Source: Dacryopinax spathularia (Eukaryota > Basidiomycota > Dacrymycetes > Dacrymycetales > Dacrymycetaceae). Taken from it: a DNA stretch of 64,000 nt. Under the pieces are notes generated by a model. The model searched no databases and was not told the DNA's origin. It saw nothing but the letters and a program-made list of their open reading frames with translations. The position numbers and the translations under genes are program-made. Position 1 is the stretch's first letter. Each line of letters opens with the position of its first letter. The DNA is taken from contig JBBPFI010000005.1 of the NCBI GenBank assembly GCA_037974965.1, forward strand, positions 1,860,001 through 1,924,000, given 5' to 3'. Shown in pieces: positions 1-12,787 of this stretch.

Positions 1-238
1 GTAGAGGTGGAGTATCAAGTACCGCAAGAGAGACCAAGGTTCACAAAATGTACAAACGGATCGACAAGTGACGGTGTTTTGTTGACCATACGGGGTCGTT
101 GTAGGGTAGAGGCTGATCCAACAAGCCGATCGAATCCCAATGGGCCGTCCGAGAAAACTTGAATTCTTCATCCAGATCCAGGTGCGGATGATCCATCCGA
201 GTATAGACAAGACAGTGTGATCCGAGCGTCGCCGTCAC

Positions 239-3004
239 TCAGTAGGTATATCCAGTCATCGCCGTCCCCAAGGTGCGCTGAGGCGAAATCGCCAGCTCAG
301 CAACCGCCGCACCAGGCAGAGCAGCCGCGTCGCCCGAATCAGGCGGGGTAATCGGCGGACATCCATACGTATACGCCTGCATCTCCGCAAACGCAGCGAG
401 AGACAGGACGCCGCTGCCCATATCTCCCGCCGGGCCCGGAGAGAAGCCAGGCGCGCCTGGAGGAGGAGCGTGCTCGCTGCTTCCCGAGGCGGAGGAGGTG
501 TCGGTCGAGCCGCTGCCGCTGTTACCCGTGCCGAGGCGGCCGTCGGGGCTGGGGTTGGAGATGGGAAAGGTGGGGAGCACACCGGCGGTATGAAAGGGGG
601 GGAGACCAGGCAGGGAGCCGACGGGGGAGATGGACAATGCAGATGTGCCCGAGGATGGTGTTCTGGAGAACAGAAATGTTAGCTGGGACACTCTGACGAG
701 ATCCAGGACGAAAAGTAGCAACGGTGAACGAGGTGATTCGGCATTGTGAGAACGCAAAGGGCAAGCAGGGAAGATGGGCGCTTGTGTGCAAGAGGCTGCA
801 AAGCCGACCACAGGCATGCTCAGCGCCGACAGCCTTCCTCCGGAATCAGACGTCGACCCATTCAAGCACGGCCCCTTCACCCATCTATTGTCTGCCAATG
901 CCCAGGCTTCCCTTACTCTCAACAACGAAACAAGAGAGACCCGGTGTGAACGAGTGGAAGAAAGGAAAGCGGTCGGCAAATAGCACGACGATATGAACGA
1001 TGCACCGTCGAAAACAGAAGAACCAAGGATGAAAGCTCGCCTCGAATGACCCCTCCCCTCCTCCCCAATCCCTCCACCAACATACATCAACGCACCCGGA
1101 CTCATAAGCCCGTTCCTACTCCTTGGTCCAGCCCCGCCCGGCCCGCCAACACCAGGACCAGCAGCCGCGGAAGCGGGAGGAAGAGGGAAACCGTACCCCT
1201 TCGCCATCATCAACCGCTGAGCATCGCCCCTCTCCCCGTCAGCAGGAAGGGGTAGAGCCGTTGGAGGGGGGAACGCGCCCATCCCGTAGGGGAAAGAGAG
1301 GTACTGCACCCCTTCTGCGGTAGGTGTGAAATCCGATACGATCCCCGCACCTGGAGGGAGCGGGATACCGGGGAGGTAGCCCGGCTGGTGCGCGTGCGGG
1401 AAGGACGGGTAGGAGGACGAGGGAGGCAGGAAGCCGCTGAACTGGGCTGGGGCATCCGGGAACGTCGGCACGCCCAGCCCAAGCTCTGGTCGCATATTCT
1501 GGGCTGGGTGGGGATGTTTAACGTCGGCCCGGAAGAGAGAGGACGCGGCGTGCATGTCTGGTTCTGGGGGCGCTTCGACGGATAGGCGGGGTTTGCCGGC
1601 ACCTCCGGTAGTAGTGAGGGAGGGCGTGAGCGCGTGCGCACTGCTCGAGGAGGGCAGAGAGCGCTCGTGCAGGATAGCACTTGAGTTTGCCCGGGCCATC
1701 CCCGGTCTGACGGTGGCCAGCGGGGAATGGAGTGCGTGCTCGTTGGTGGATGGTCGGCTGAGGCGGGGATCGATGAGGTTTCCCGTGCTGGCGACTTTCC
1801 TCGGTCCAGCAGCATCAGGCAAATCGAATCCGACCGGGGCGGCCAACGTTTGCCCGGCGTTCGTGAACGAGTCCTCCGTCGGCGAGGGCGTGCCAGTATT
1901 GTTCGTCGTCGTCGGCGATCCCGACCCTTTCTCCTCCCTCGTCGACGAGGACCTCACGGAGCTCGACAAAGAAGCAGACGACGTTCTAGGCAAAATACCC
2001 TTCGAACTCTGCTTCTTGATCTTGTTCGGTCCTCGCATCCGTCTTTCGGGGGCGTACGAGCACTCGTACCCCCTCTGAAGGCAGCGCGCGCATGTGGGGC
2101 GACCGCCGTTACACTACGAACACACGCAGCTAGTCAGCATGGGCCGGAACAGGGCAGAGGGGGAGGGAGAGTTTACCCTGGCTTTCCGCTCGCGACATTT
2201 TTCGCAGGCTTGCTCGATCCGCTGGCGCCCGCAGGGGAGGGTTTGCTTGATGAACATCGTGTTGTCGAAGGCTGTCCCTCCCCCACCACCACCATATCCA
2301 GGGGTGGGGTAGGAGCTGCCAACCGCGCTGTAACCCTGGTGGTTGGCGTATGGGTAGGGGTTGTACCCACCTCCTGGTGGGGCAGGGGGTGGAAGAGGGG
2401 GCATCATCTGCCCCGGCAGGGAGGGAATCCGTGGCGGCATGCTAGGCTCGATGCTGCTGCTCGTGCTTGGTGACCCGCTCGGCGAAAGAGCAGGCATAGC
2501 AAGCGTCGAGAAGGGCAGCCCAGTAGAGGGAGCGGTGGACGCAGCACTGCGAGGTGAAGAAGCGTGCGTCGACGCCGGAGTGAGCAGCGGCACTGGTCCT
2601 GCTCCGCCACCAGAGGAATGTGGGACGTCTAACCGGAGGTTGGGGGCTAGTGGCTGCTGGTGGTGATGCTGCGGAGGGAGGAGAGCGCGGTCACCGAGCG
2701 ACTCGAGGTAGTCCCACGTCGAGAAGGACTGCGAGGGCTGCTTCTGCCCTTGCCCACCGAGAGGCGAGGCGTCCTGCTGGTGCTGCTGATGAGGGTGCGG
2801 TGGAGGATGGAACGGAGGGTATGCCGCTTGCTGGTGCTGGTGCTGCTGGTGTGGCGGCGGCGGCGGAGGGATCGGCTCCTGTCCCGACCAGGCGAAGTCC
2901 GGTACTGGACTGAGAGGCTGCTGCGGTTGCTGCTGCTGTTGGGGGTGGTGATGATGAGGGTCGAAGTGAGCCTGTGGCTGAGGCGTGTGCTGCTGTCCTT
3001 CCAT
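239..3004 (-). CDS. Zn2Cys6 binuclear-cluster transcription factor
   Basis: Likely a nuclear DNA-binding regulator. Model: exons 3004-2177, 2113-1086 and 662-239, giving 759 aa from the ATG at 3004. Exon 1 encodes a 260-residue region rich in Gln, His and Pro. The cluster follows with perfect CX2CX6CX6CX2CX6C spacing: Cys267, 270, 277, 284, 287 and 294. A 63-bp intron falls exactly between Arg276 and Cys277. The rest is Pro/Ser/Gly-rich low complexity and ends ...MTGYTY. I see no fungal-specific middle homology region. Intron 2 (1085-663, 423 bp) starts GTATGT and ends with a good branch point (GCTAAC), a pyrimidine tract and AG. It is long for this window and contains no in-frame stop, so it may hide a small exon or be retained. 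Family known: fungal C6 zinc factors. Target genes are unknown. The cluster is certain; the third exon boundary is less so. Confidence 0.88.
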
Positions 3005-3159
3005 CCTGTTCCTTTCCTTCCGTGCGTGCGGAGACAGTCAGGCGTGCCGAGCAGGAGGAGGAGGAGAGAAAGTAGGGAAGAGAGGTTACGATGGTATCCG
3101 ATAGGAGGCCCGACCTATCCGTACGGTCGATGGGTGGTCCTTCCGTCCAAGAGGGATCG

Positions 3160-3186
3160 CGGGTAGTGCGGGTAGTGCGGGTAGTC
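3160..3186. repeat. Short tandem repeat, 9-bp unit CGGGTAGTG
   Basis: The unit CGGGTAGTG is repeated about 2.7 times in the presumed 5' flank of the zinc-cluster gene. It is a local simple repeat with no sign of mobility. Confidence 0.8.
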
Positions 3187-4640
3187 GGTGAGAGGAAGAG
3201 GGGCGGAATGTGACCAAGCTCCAATCTACAGCTGTGCGGATGCTGGGAGCAAGAGCGGTATATATGTCGGACTGGCGCTTCAGGTAATCAGGTAAGCGTC
3301 TCGCAGTTGCTGTTCGTCTGCTGTCCGAGGTGCTGAAAGCGAACGTGGGTTGAGTTTGGGTTTGTCTAGGTGTCGAGGGCGCGGGGAACTGCTGCTGCTG
3401 CTGTGTCGTACCTCGCCTCGCCTTGCTTAGTCGGACGATGATGTCGCTCGATGTTCACCCCCGCCTCGGGAAAAGCAGCGAGAACGATCAGGCCAGACGG
3501 ATATCAGTCGAACGATTATTATCGAAGACCGTGCCGTCCGCGCTGTTGCTACAGCTGTCCGCTGATGGGCGTCAAGGAGCGAGGTCGACGACAGCTCGTA
3601 AGGCTGCTCTGGCCGGGAGAAGAGCGAGGGAGGGGGAAAGCAACACGACTACCGTGAACGCCCTCTTTCAGGCTGTCGATTACCTGTCTTGGAGTTCGCG
3701 TGCTTCTGCTCCAGGTGCAGGCGCGCGTGCGCTGGTGACTTGACTCGAGTCGCAGTACTGGGGGTGGTGCAAAGGGTGCAGTCCCGGTCGCTAGTCGCGT
3801 TCGGTGGCCAGGCGGCGTGGACTGTGAATCCTGTGATCCAGGCGAGGTGAGATGAGTTGAGTTGAGGTGACAAATGACGCTCAGGCTAATGATCCGACAA
3901 TGGTCTGATCAAAACAAACCGTCGTTTCTTTCGTCAGTCTGTGCCTGCCTGGTTGGGTAACAAGGTTCGCCTGGCGTCAGCAAGGTAAAGAGAGAGTGAG
4001 GTGAGATCGTGTTGCGGAGCTGAAAGGCTGAGGAGGACTGATCGGTATGGATCAGGTTCAGTAGCGTGACGAGCGCGGGGGTCCTGTGTCTGGTTGGCCC
4101 TTACGACCCCGATCAGCGTGGCGGGGCTCGTGATCACCACCGAGAAACTGGGAATGCGAGTCGGATTCGATGATACCTCACCCCGCGCGTGATAAATCGC
4201 CTATCGACCTTTGGCCGTCGACTGGAAGGAGCACCCGCGACTTCGCTCACTCGCAGATGAGTGCTCTCCTTCGCCGCGGCGAAAGTGTGCTGCGGTTGCG
4301 ATTCGATTCGGGACGGACGACGATCCAGCTGCCGATATGCTGATGTAATGCAGCAAGGTGAGACAAAACCTGTGATCGACGAGGATCAAGGATGGAAAGG
4401 AGTAGTGAGCTCGAGCAACAATCGACAACAGCGCGCGATCTCCTACCTCTGAAGTTGATGGAGAGAAAGAGGGCAGAGACCAACCAGTGGGTGTGATCGG
4501 GAGGGATCGAACTCCCCTTGTCCTCAGTACCCGCCCGCTAGTGCTAGGGCCCAACTCGCGGAGTGGCAGCCTGGCGCCGTTCAATTGGGCACTTTCGATC
4601 GACCCAAAACCCTATGTGTGGCGCACGAAACCTTGTCCGA

Positions 4641-4668
4641 GACTGTCGACTGTCGACTGTCGACTGTC
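4641..4668. repeat. Tandem heptamer GACTGTC x4
   Basis: Four perfect copies of GACTGTC lie head to tail in non-coding DNA. Each junction makes the palindrome GTCGAC. It could be a protein-binding array or simple slippage; nothing nearby decides between them. Confidence 0.85.
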
Positions 4669-5300
4669 CTGTGCGCAGTGCTTGCGTCGACTGGGGGTCT
4701 GCCGGGCCTGGCTGGTGTGGCGGGCAGCGATGCACCCGCACTACGGTCTGAGACGATCGAAAAGACAGGAGAACTCGAGTCCTGCCTCGCACTCTCGCTC
4801 TCACTTGCGGGCGGGGTGCGAAGGGGAGGGCAGGGGAGGGCAAGGGCTGAATGCAAAGCGCACACCGAAAGGGCGTGATGTCATTCGCCCGCTCTCGGAA
4901 GGGGGGGAGAAAGGGGTTTACCCTACCTACGCCCACGCCCAAGACACAGTACGGAAAGCACGAGCAGGCAAAGGGTGTATCAGAACAGAGGGTAAACCCG
5001 CACGGGCTCACAGCCTCAGACTTGCCGCGGCAGACGATCTTCCACCTCTCAGCTCTCAGCGTACCGAACAAGGGAATCACGCTCCCTTCCTTCCAGGCAG
5101 AGAGGTCCTCCTGTCCGTCAGACGCTCAGCACTCCGAAGGACCAGAGCACCCAGGAGCACCGTTAGTCGGCGCGACCCGGCTCCTCCCCAGACCCCGGAT
5201 TCCAGCTTAGTCGTATATCGCCCTAATCACCACCCGCCCCAGCCTGGCCAGGGAGGAGATGAAATGCCTCCGCCCCGACCACCGTGACCACACAAACAAA

Positions 5301-7750
5301 GTAAGCCCAGGACCCCGGCGAGCCCAAGCCGAGCAGGATGGGTTCCCTTTCACCAGCTCTTGCCGAGTCCCGACACGCTAGCGGGGTATGGGCCATTCAC
5401 CAACGCTGCGTGGCGTGGGTTGCGTTTACGTGACGACGACCACGACGGCCACCCGCCGGAAGTCCGACCGTTCGCGCCCGTCCAGCTGCTGCTGATACAG
5501 AAACGGCTGAGAAAGGGAACCCTAGCTCCGTTTACGACGATGGACGGTATCACGCGCACGATCGCGAGATTGGAGAGTTTCAACTGGCAGAAGGGTTGCC
5601 TCTTTTGGAGCGGCGGGCGGGCGCAGGCACACCGAAGATCTCAGAGTACTCGTGTCCGGAAACTGAGAAGGTCAGCGGGCGGAGCCAGGCCGTGAACCGC
5701 CAGAGCGATCGGATTTCCATTTCTGTCGTGGCGCCGCAGTAGGCCAGGCAGATGGCGATGTGATGCGGCGGAGGACAAGATGCGAGATACGGGACGGGCG
5801 GAGCATTTGGAGCTTCTTCAGGGCACGTCGTTATGCGAAGCGACCGAACCGTGACTGTATGAAACCAGCTGCGATCAGTTCGCCTGCGAACAACGAACAA
5901 GGTTCGCAACGAATCGCTTCTTCGTCGCACCGTCGCTCGCCGTGGCCTGCCGTGAGCGACGATGGCGCAAGACCCTTTAGGCACGAGTAGGAAGCCCGTC
6001 CAACTGTGGAAGCTAGCAGATTTTTTACAATGAAAGCAGTGCACGGCCAAAGAGAATTCATTCGCCTGAGATGTATGAAAGAGAAGCGGAAAGGGGTTTG
6101 GAAAGAGAGATAGATGTGCGGGCGTGAAAATGCTACACAAGACGACGACGAAAATGGGGCGCTCTGATGAAAATGGAGCGCATCAGAAGACGAACCCTTG
6201 CACCCGCATGTTCTCGCTCGTACCGGGATAGTGGGGCGCTTCTGGTCTTCTAAATCTTCGGATGGCTTCGTATCGTAAGCCACTTTCAAGAGTTCGCGTC
6301 AATGCCATTGATGCCCGTTGCTGGAACTGATGTTGCCGTTTTGGGAGATACGGTGGCACCCTGGGGCATCTCGGCGCGGCCGGCGGCATGGGACGGCGCG
6401 CAGCGACGTGGTGAGCCGTGTTCGTACGACTATTCGAGCTCGTCTTCAGTGGCCGACGTCTTGTTGGCGTAGGTCTGTCATAGAGATGCTGATGCGGCGT
6501 ACGATGGACAGCTCAACGATCATTATCGCTATTCTTGCCCACCATGCTGGCACGGCCGATGCCAGGCCGAAGCGTCACTTGTAGCAGCACAAGCTTGTTC
6601 GACCGACGCCAAATGAAGCATCACCGATGGGCGCTCGGCGAGGTACTGAATAATGGTTGATCCACCGCAACCAGCTCGACTATGGCTCACTGTCAGTCTC
6701 TGATGGACTCGATGTCGACAGCGACCGGCGTACCAATGGAGTCCTCCACCTGCCAACGCTCCCCAGCAGGCATCCCCAACCGGTATCTACCTTCCCTCTC
6801 GCTGGCGCGGGGAGCGTTACCCCAAATCGACTTTGTTCGACGGCCTGCCGGCGGCTTCCCTTGTTCTTGCAATGATGACAGATTAAGCTCAGCCTCGCCG
6901 ATCCTGGAGGGTGTCGCCACGTTGGAAGAAAGTTCGCGCTCGCTCGAGAAGACCAGATTAGTAAGACGTCCGAACTCGCGCGTTCGCCGTCGAGGATGCA
7001 TGCTTTTCAGTGTTGTTTCGCGCCGGTGGTGGGAGTGTAAAACCAGGACTTCGATGGGATGGGGTCTCCCGGTCGTGTTGGTGATGTTGGTTATGGGTGG
7101 GGTTCCGTGGCGGCGGTATGAGTAAGACAGCCGATGTTGTGGATCGACTACAGCAGGACAGTCGGTTTCCTATCACGTCTTGCTGTTATTGACGAGCGAC
7201 AGAACTCACGGGAGAGCACGGTCGTGTCTGGCCGCGTCTTCCCGAGCCACCTGCGGTCTTCGAGGTGCATATATGCGCGTTTCTTCTGACCGGAGCTTGT
7301 TGTCTCAGCTCAGTCTGATGCTGAAGACTTCAGGTGTTTCGCCACTGAGCTCATGCGAGCGTGTGCATGCTGGCTGGCTGCGACGCTAAGGACGGGTTAA
7401 ACCACCCATCTCGCGTCGCTGGGAGGGATGATGGCTTTTGTTGGCGCAGTTGTCAGCAGGATCTGTCGTCACTTTGTAAGCAACACCTCTGCGGATGGAC
7501 AGACAACCCGTACCCAATGGCATGTTTTGACAGGTGGAGAGAGAGTTGAACTTGTCGTGGTCGACGACGCGGTCGGTGGCAGGAATGACAAACGCTGCTG
7601 TAACCCATCGCTCGAGACCTGGGCGACTCGGTGGTGACGAACCAACGCTAAGCGGGGACTGAATCGGCGATCGAAACGGCCACCGCCGGGAGATCGAGGT
7701 GACGCGTGTTGGAGTGACGGCCACAAGCTTGCCCAGTCCCTTTCTTTATT
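5301..7750. other. No gene recognised
   Basis: Open frames of 60-190 codons exist on both strands (for example 5580-6140 minus and 6682-7125 plus), but none matches a family I know. None links to neighbours by clean GT-AG introns. The composition is less biased toward G/C at third positions than in the real genes of this window. It is probably intergenic or decayed sequence. Confidence 0.55.
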
Positions 7751-10700
7751 TAGGGGTCAAACTTGGCGAGTCTATTTCCTAAGCGGGCAATATCAAGGTA
7801 ATTACCACCCATGCTAACTTGGTGAACAACGAGTAAAGATGTCGAAGATGGATATTTTTCGTGCAAGGAAAAGTGGTAAGATTCGAAATGAGCGGTTTGC
7901 GGAATTCCCATTGAGTCGGGCTGACAGAGAGACGGCCGAACAGAGTTGCGACCTGGGTCCGAGCGCGGCCTGGATGCTTCCTGCGGACCACGGTTGCGGG
8001 GCCTGGTCGTCTTGTCTTGGATGCAATTCCCCCCTCACCGGGTCCATCTGCTTAGCGACAACACAAGGAGCGGCCTTGGTCGCTGTTCGAGTCGTAGTTC
8101 GTCGTCCGCATAGACCAAACTGTCGACGACCAACTCTCACTCCAGCATGCCCGACCAAATGCCGGGACTGAGCTGCCTTACTACAAGAACTACTCTCTTG
8201 TATCTTCTTCAATCGAAGTGCTACAAACAAGAATAAATACTCCGTGTTCAACAGGCGCCCTGTGCCTCTGGCCGCATGCACCTCACCGAACTCGCCAAAG
8301 ATTCACCACCGGCAGAAGCCCGTATTTGCCACCCACCAGTCAGCAGCAACTCTATCGCCTGAAACGCTGCATAGAGGAGACCGAAGCATGAAGGACATAG
8401 CAAGCATTGTCGGGAGTTGCCCGCTAGACCGAAGTCATGACTTCCTCTGAAGCAAGGCCTACTACCAGGAACCGGTGGTACCCACGACGCACCTCTAAAA
8501 TCGTTCGAAGATGATGAAGCTGCATCACGACGGAATCCCTCCCCGTTGGTGGCAAGGCTAGCAGACTGCAGCGATCGCCAACACCAGTCCCACCGCCCAA
8601 CCTGCATGTATGCGGCGACTTGAAGGTTGCGACCGAGCGTCCGTGTCGTGGGTGGCCACTTCACGCTGTTGGCAGTCGGCCTTCACTTCCGTGTCTCCCT
8701 TTGTCCTTCGCCTTTAGCACCTCTGGGTGCGATGATCGCTTTTGTAATGCAGCATGGTGCCGGTGAGGTGAGTTTGCCCGCTGCTCGTGTGGCTCGTCTC
8801 TGCATGCATGTTCGTGGTGTTATTGGCAGCTGACCAGTTCACCCGTCAGGCACCTCTGCCCACTCTCATTCTCCACCCTAAACACCGAAGGCACATCTCG
8901 GGGATCTCGCCTGAATATAGAGCAGGGTGGAAGTCAGCAACGCAATCCTTCCTCTCGGACCTTGACGTTCACCCGCGGAAAACAAGGCTAGAACACCTTC
9001 TACGGCTCCTCGCTGGCTAGGCCGACTCATGTGCCCCGAGACATCCCAACACTCTGAGCATCAGCGATCCTCCCTCCTCCCTACTTGAGAACGGGAAGCG
9101 TTCCTCGCCGCACCATGCACCTGCAGGCTTTCGACAGTCGGTGACCTCGGTAACCATCCTTTAATCAGGCACGCGGTCTCGTCAAACGGAGAACGTTAAC
9201 ATGGGTCCATCGGTAGCAAAGATGGTGCTCGTGGCCGGGCTCCGAACTTTACTTGCGGAGGAGGGGTCGGGCGCATACACGATGCGAGCATGCAGGTGAT
9301 CAAACGAAAGATAGTGGAAAGTTGAAAGAATCGAAGAAGGTCCGCCGGCCGCCGAAAGGCAATTGCAGCAATCTTATTCCTAGTCTGATTGATCGACGCA
9401 GCAGAGACCCGTACATTTCCGACTTTGACGATGGAACTCTTCCCACTGAGGTCGGGGGCTTGATGGGCGCAGAGCATTTTCACCTGTTATACTGCTTCAG
9501 TATCGTTGGGGTGGCCAAGCTCTCGGGTCTAAGCGGGGTTCTTTCAGCCACCTATCTGACAGGTTCAGTAGCTATCGGCAACGTCTCCATCACTTTCTCT
9601 CAATATATATGCAGGTTTGCCGAGATGCCGCATCCCTGTCGAGCCGATTCATGGAAACCGAGAACCTTGTCACCGGTATTCCACTAGAAGGTGGTTGTTG
9701 TCCACCGTCTCGGAGCGTGCGACCAATGCTGCGCGGCGATACGACCTTCCATCTATATCCACCTGTTTCTGTTGACAACTCGACCATCCGGAGGCTTTTT
9801 GCAGTTTTCCCTCTCACGGCCTTCTTGCTTCTGGAAGGTGGTCAATGTCGTTCTATCTCACGCACGATTGGTGACAAAATGACTTCAAACCGCCTCACCG
9901 ATATCGTCACACTAATTCTGTCGCCGACATCACCTTGTTTTGAAAATTTACAACGCCGTAACTTCTCCTTTCGTTGTTACGGGTCCCCATGAAGGTCTCA
10001 TACCAGTGATGTTCCCCATAACCAGCTCGGAAGCCTGTCAGCCGACTTCTGAACACTCCGAGACTTCCCTTTTCACGGCAAACTCCCGAGGATTTTGCCG
10101 AAGAACGTCACCACCGAATCCCCTGCTGGATGGTCCAGATCCCAGAGCGCTTCCCCGCCTTCTGTCGATCGAAAAACACACGGCGTAACAGACCTTCCAC
10201 GTTGATCGCAGCCAGGCACAGCGGGCGACCGGCCCGGTCTCCACTGAAGTTTCCAAACCAGCGTGGGAAGAGGACCCCTTTCGGGCATGCGGCCGACTCC
10301 AACAAAGATCGCTTGGACTGCAGTAACACCGCATATCCGGTTATCCGCACGTACTCGGACAGCGCCCACACAACTCCGGCCAGCAGTTTTAGCTGTCCCA
10401 CTCCGAGCGCGACATCGACAATCAGTCCAGCCGGCAAATCGCGCTTCATCCAAAGTGCATGTGTGCAGATTCAATACATTCTGACACGACATGCATCTCA
10501 CATTGATCGGACAGAGCGCGAACGTTTCCTTGCGACTGAATATTCAGCACTGGATGAAGCAGTCTTCCGAATCCCAATCCACCTGATTACGGTTATCGAC
10601 CGACTTCAGGGCCCGGAGAGACCCAGTCTCCACTCTAAGAGAATCAAGACTGGCCCACCAGGACGCGCAAGGTACTCCAGAACTCACCAAGCGAAGGTAT

Positions 10701-11518
10701 AGCCATAGGAGGAACGATGCATATGTTCGTTCGAACCGAGTGTGCCTCGAGGCTCAAGGCCGACGAGTCTCTTGAAGCCAGCATGCCGTCCACATTCACG
10801 CTTTATCCAGTATATTGGTGAAAAACTATGATCAGGCGCTGGAGTCGGAAACACGTAAGCTCGCAGTCCTTGATACTCAGGCGGATCGCACTGAATGATC
10901 TGATATGCACAGTCGTTTCGAAGCTCTCGTCGTCGACCCATTACACCGGCCGTGCTTCCCTTGCCCAGACGTAAAAGATGTCTGAGTCCACGACGAGTTC
11001 CGGCGAATCCAAGCGCCAGCTAGACGAACACCACGATTAAGGAAACGGCAGAGCGCAATTCAGGAAGACTTCGTTTCGCGCCCTCTACCGACCGACGCCT
11101 GGGGCGCGCCAACAAATCTCGCTTGTCCCGTTCAAGCCGTTCGCGCTTGTCGCGTTGTCGTTCGTGCGCCGCCCCTTCAATTATGTGCCCAAATCGCTAC
11201 GTAGGATTTCTGTCGTCGCCAGATGTAGAGAACAGAGCACAAACTGTAGAGGGAAATCCACGTAATGTTACTAGTGGGTGTTATTCCATCAATGAGCGCC
11301 CGTCGAAAACAAGCGCCGGCGCATTCGCTTCCGCTGGACCCCGTCTGAATTTGTTGCTGAGCAGTTGAAGTCTTCATGAACTGGATCATCAAGTGACGCC
11401 TTACGACTCATACCCACCCGTACAGAGTATCCTAAATTCACAAATAGCCACATTTCTGTCGATATCCGTTCGCATTTTCTTCTGCATTAGCTGTCTCAGG
11501 CCGAAACGACTGGAAGTC
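7751..11518. other. No firm gene; one coding-like patch near 10.1-10.94 kb
   Basis: Mostly stop-rich in all frames and somewhat richer in A/T than the gene-dense parts. The exception is the minus strand from 10941. An ATG opens 84 codons ending at a canonical donor (GTGAGT at 10687). Further down, minus frames around 10620-10560 and 10449-10108 stay open, with GT-AG candidates such as a branch point plus ATATTCAG acceptor. I could not close a full model in phase or recognise a domain, so no CDS is called. Confidence 0.5.
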
Positions 11519-12787
11519 ATGTCCAATAAGACCGGTAAGACGCTTCGTCCTCGCGGGCACAACCATGTCCCTCATTTCTCGCAGACCTGATCACATCACT
11601 GTCGAAGACCTCCTCTCTATGCGCTCTGGGAGTGAAGACGCTACGCACACCCACATCACGGAGCACAAACCCGAGCATATCCCTCCCACCATTATCCGTC
11701 CTCCGAAACGATTATATCTCACTCCTATCCCTGATCCACAACCGAGCGCTTTCGCTGTCTCTCGCTCTCAAGCCTCCACTCTCGGAAGCTGCTGTGCACA
11801 AGGTTCTGGACGATCTCAATGCCGACCTAGGACGGTTCACAAACTGTGCACTAGCAATCGACGACGAGACTCATGGTGAAGAGATGAGGAAACAGATGCG
11901 ATGGGGTGCCGAGGAGGTACTGGAAGGTGTACAGCGGACAGCTGAGAGTGCATTAGAGGCGATCAAGAGTGGTCTTGTCGAGAAAGAGGGGGACAAGCGC
12001 GATCTCATTCCCGTCGCATCACTGTTGTCGACTATCGAGAGACTGAAGGAGACGCTGCCCAAGGATAACAAGGCGGCTATTGTGCGAAGATGGGGCTCGG
12101 ATACGGCAGCGTTGGAAGACGGTGTGCGAGAGATCAGAGACATGATCGAGGAGGGCGATGAGAAGACTAAGAGTGGACCCAGCGGAGATGTTGATGACGA
12201 CGATGAGGATGACGACGAAGGAGACAATGGGTGGGGTGACCTGGGTGATGAGTTTGAGGACGAGGCGCTGAGCGGCCAGGACTTGGAAAGAGCCAAGAAG
12301 GTGCGTCCGGACGTAGAGGCACTCAGGTCAGACGCCCATGCTGCTACAGGTCTTCCCATTACTGCGTCTTGTCGCGTTGCTGCATAAGCGGCTATTGAGC
12401 CATCATCTCAAGGTCCAACATACGCCCGCTCTGGAAGAGTCACACGTCGTTGCCTTATTTAAGAACTCGACTGCACTCGTTTCCTCGGCCGACGAACTCG
12501 CTTCCTCTCTGTACACTCCACAAGAAGTCTCGGTAGTCCTCTCGCGAGTCAAAGAGCTTGACGAGTGCGTTCGCAAGTTCAAGCTCGCATGGGACGAATG
12601 GGAAACCGAGCAGGACTTCTCCAGCCTGAAAATCGAGGAAACCGGCGAGTCGAAGACGCCGGAGGGGAATAATAAAGACGAGCAGCAGGAGAAGAACGCC
12701 GCGAACCGGAAGTGGTTCGACATGTGTTTTGTGCAGATCGACCGGGTTGTCAAAGATCTCGAGGGAACCCTCGGCGGAGCAAGCTAG
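11519..12787 (+). CDS. Cyclin-D1-binding protein 1 / GCIP-family protein
   Basis: Model: exons 11519-11534, 11585-12300 and 12350-12787, 389 aa. The tiny first exon (MSNKT) is supported because its GTAAGA donor and CTCGCAG acceptor restore the frame. The next ATG (11565) lies inside that intron. The N-terminal half is helical and resembles fungal CCNDBP1/GCIP proteins (motif DYISLLSLIH, then LSLALKPP). It is followed by a Glu/Asp-rich acidic stretch and then the conserved core VFPLLRLVALLHKRLL, which begins exactly at exon 3. The tail contains a KFKLAWDEWE helix. In animals GCIP binds D-type cyclins and dampens cell-cycle entry; fungal function is poorly known. Both introns are 49-50 bp. No neighbour within 3 kb suggests a role. 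Family assignment is by motif recall, not alignment. Confidence 0.82.

Larger units (their letters stand above)
3005..5300. other. Non-coding: 5' flank of the zinc-cluster gene and beyond
   Basis: GC-rich sequence upstream of the minus-strand regulator. An A/T hexamer run (TATATAT, 3259-3265) lies about 255 bp before its ATG and is only a weak TATA candidate. Two short tandem repeats occur here and are listed separately. Open frames on both strands are short and low in complexity, with no recognisable domain and no chain of splice sites. I see no gene. Confidence 0.6.

Noticed and set aside
41-238. 65-codon minus-strand frame just past the zinc-cluster stop
   Set aside because: It begins with GTG immediately after the stop codon and has no domain; it is more likely 3'UTR.
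4487-4580. Possible minus-strand tRNA with a T-arm-like GGGGAGTTCGATCCC
   Set aside because: The T-stem has a mismatch, no acceptor 5' strand pairs with the sequence after it, and no D-arm or anticodon stem forms at proper spacing.
3005-11518. Transposon or virus-like element in the gene-poor block
   Set aside because: I saw no terminal repeats, integrase, transposase, capsid or reverse-transcriptase motifs on either strand; a genome-wide repeat search would be needed.
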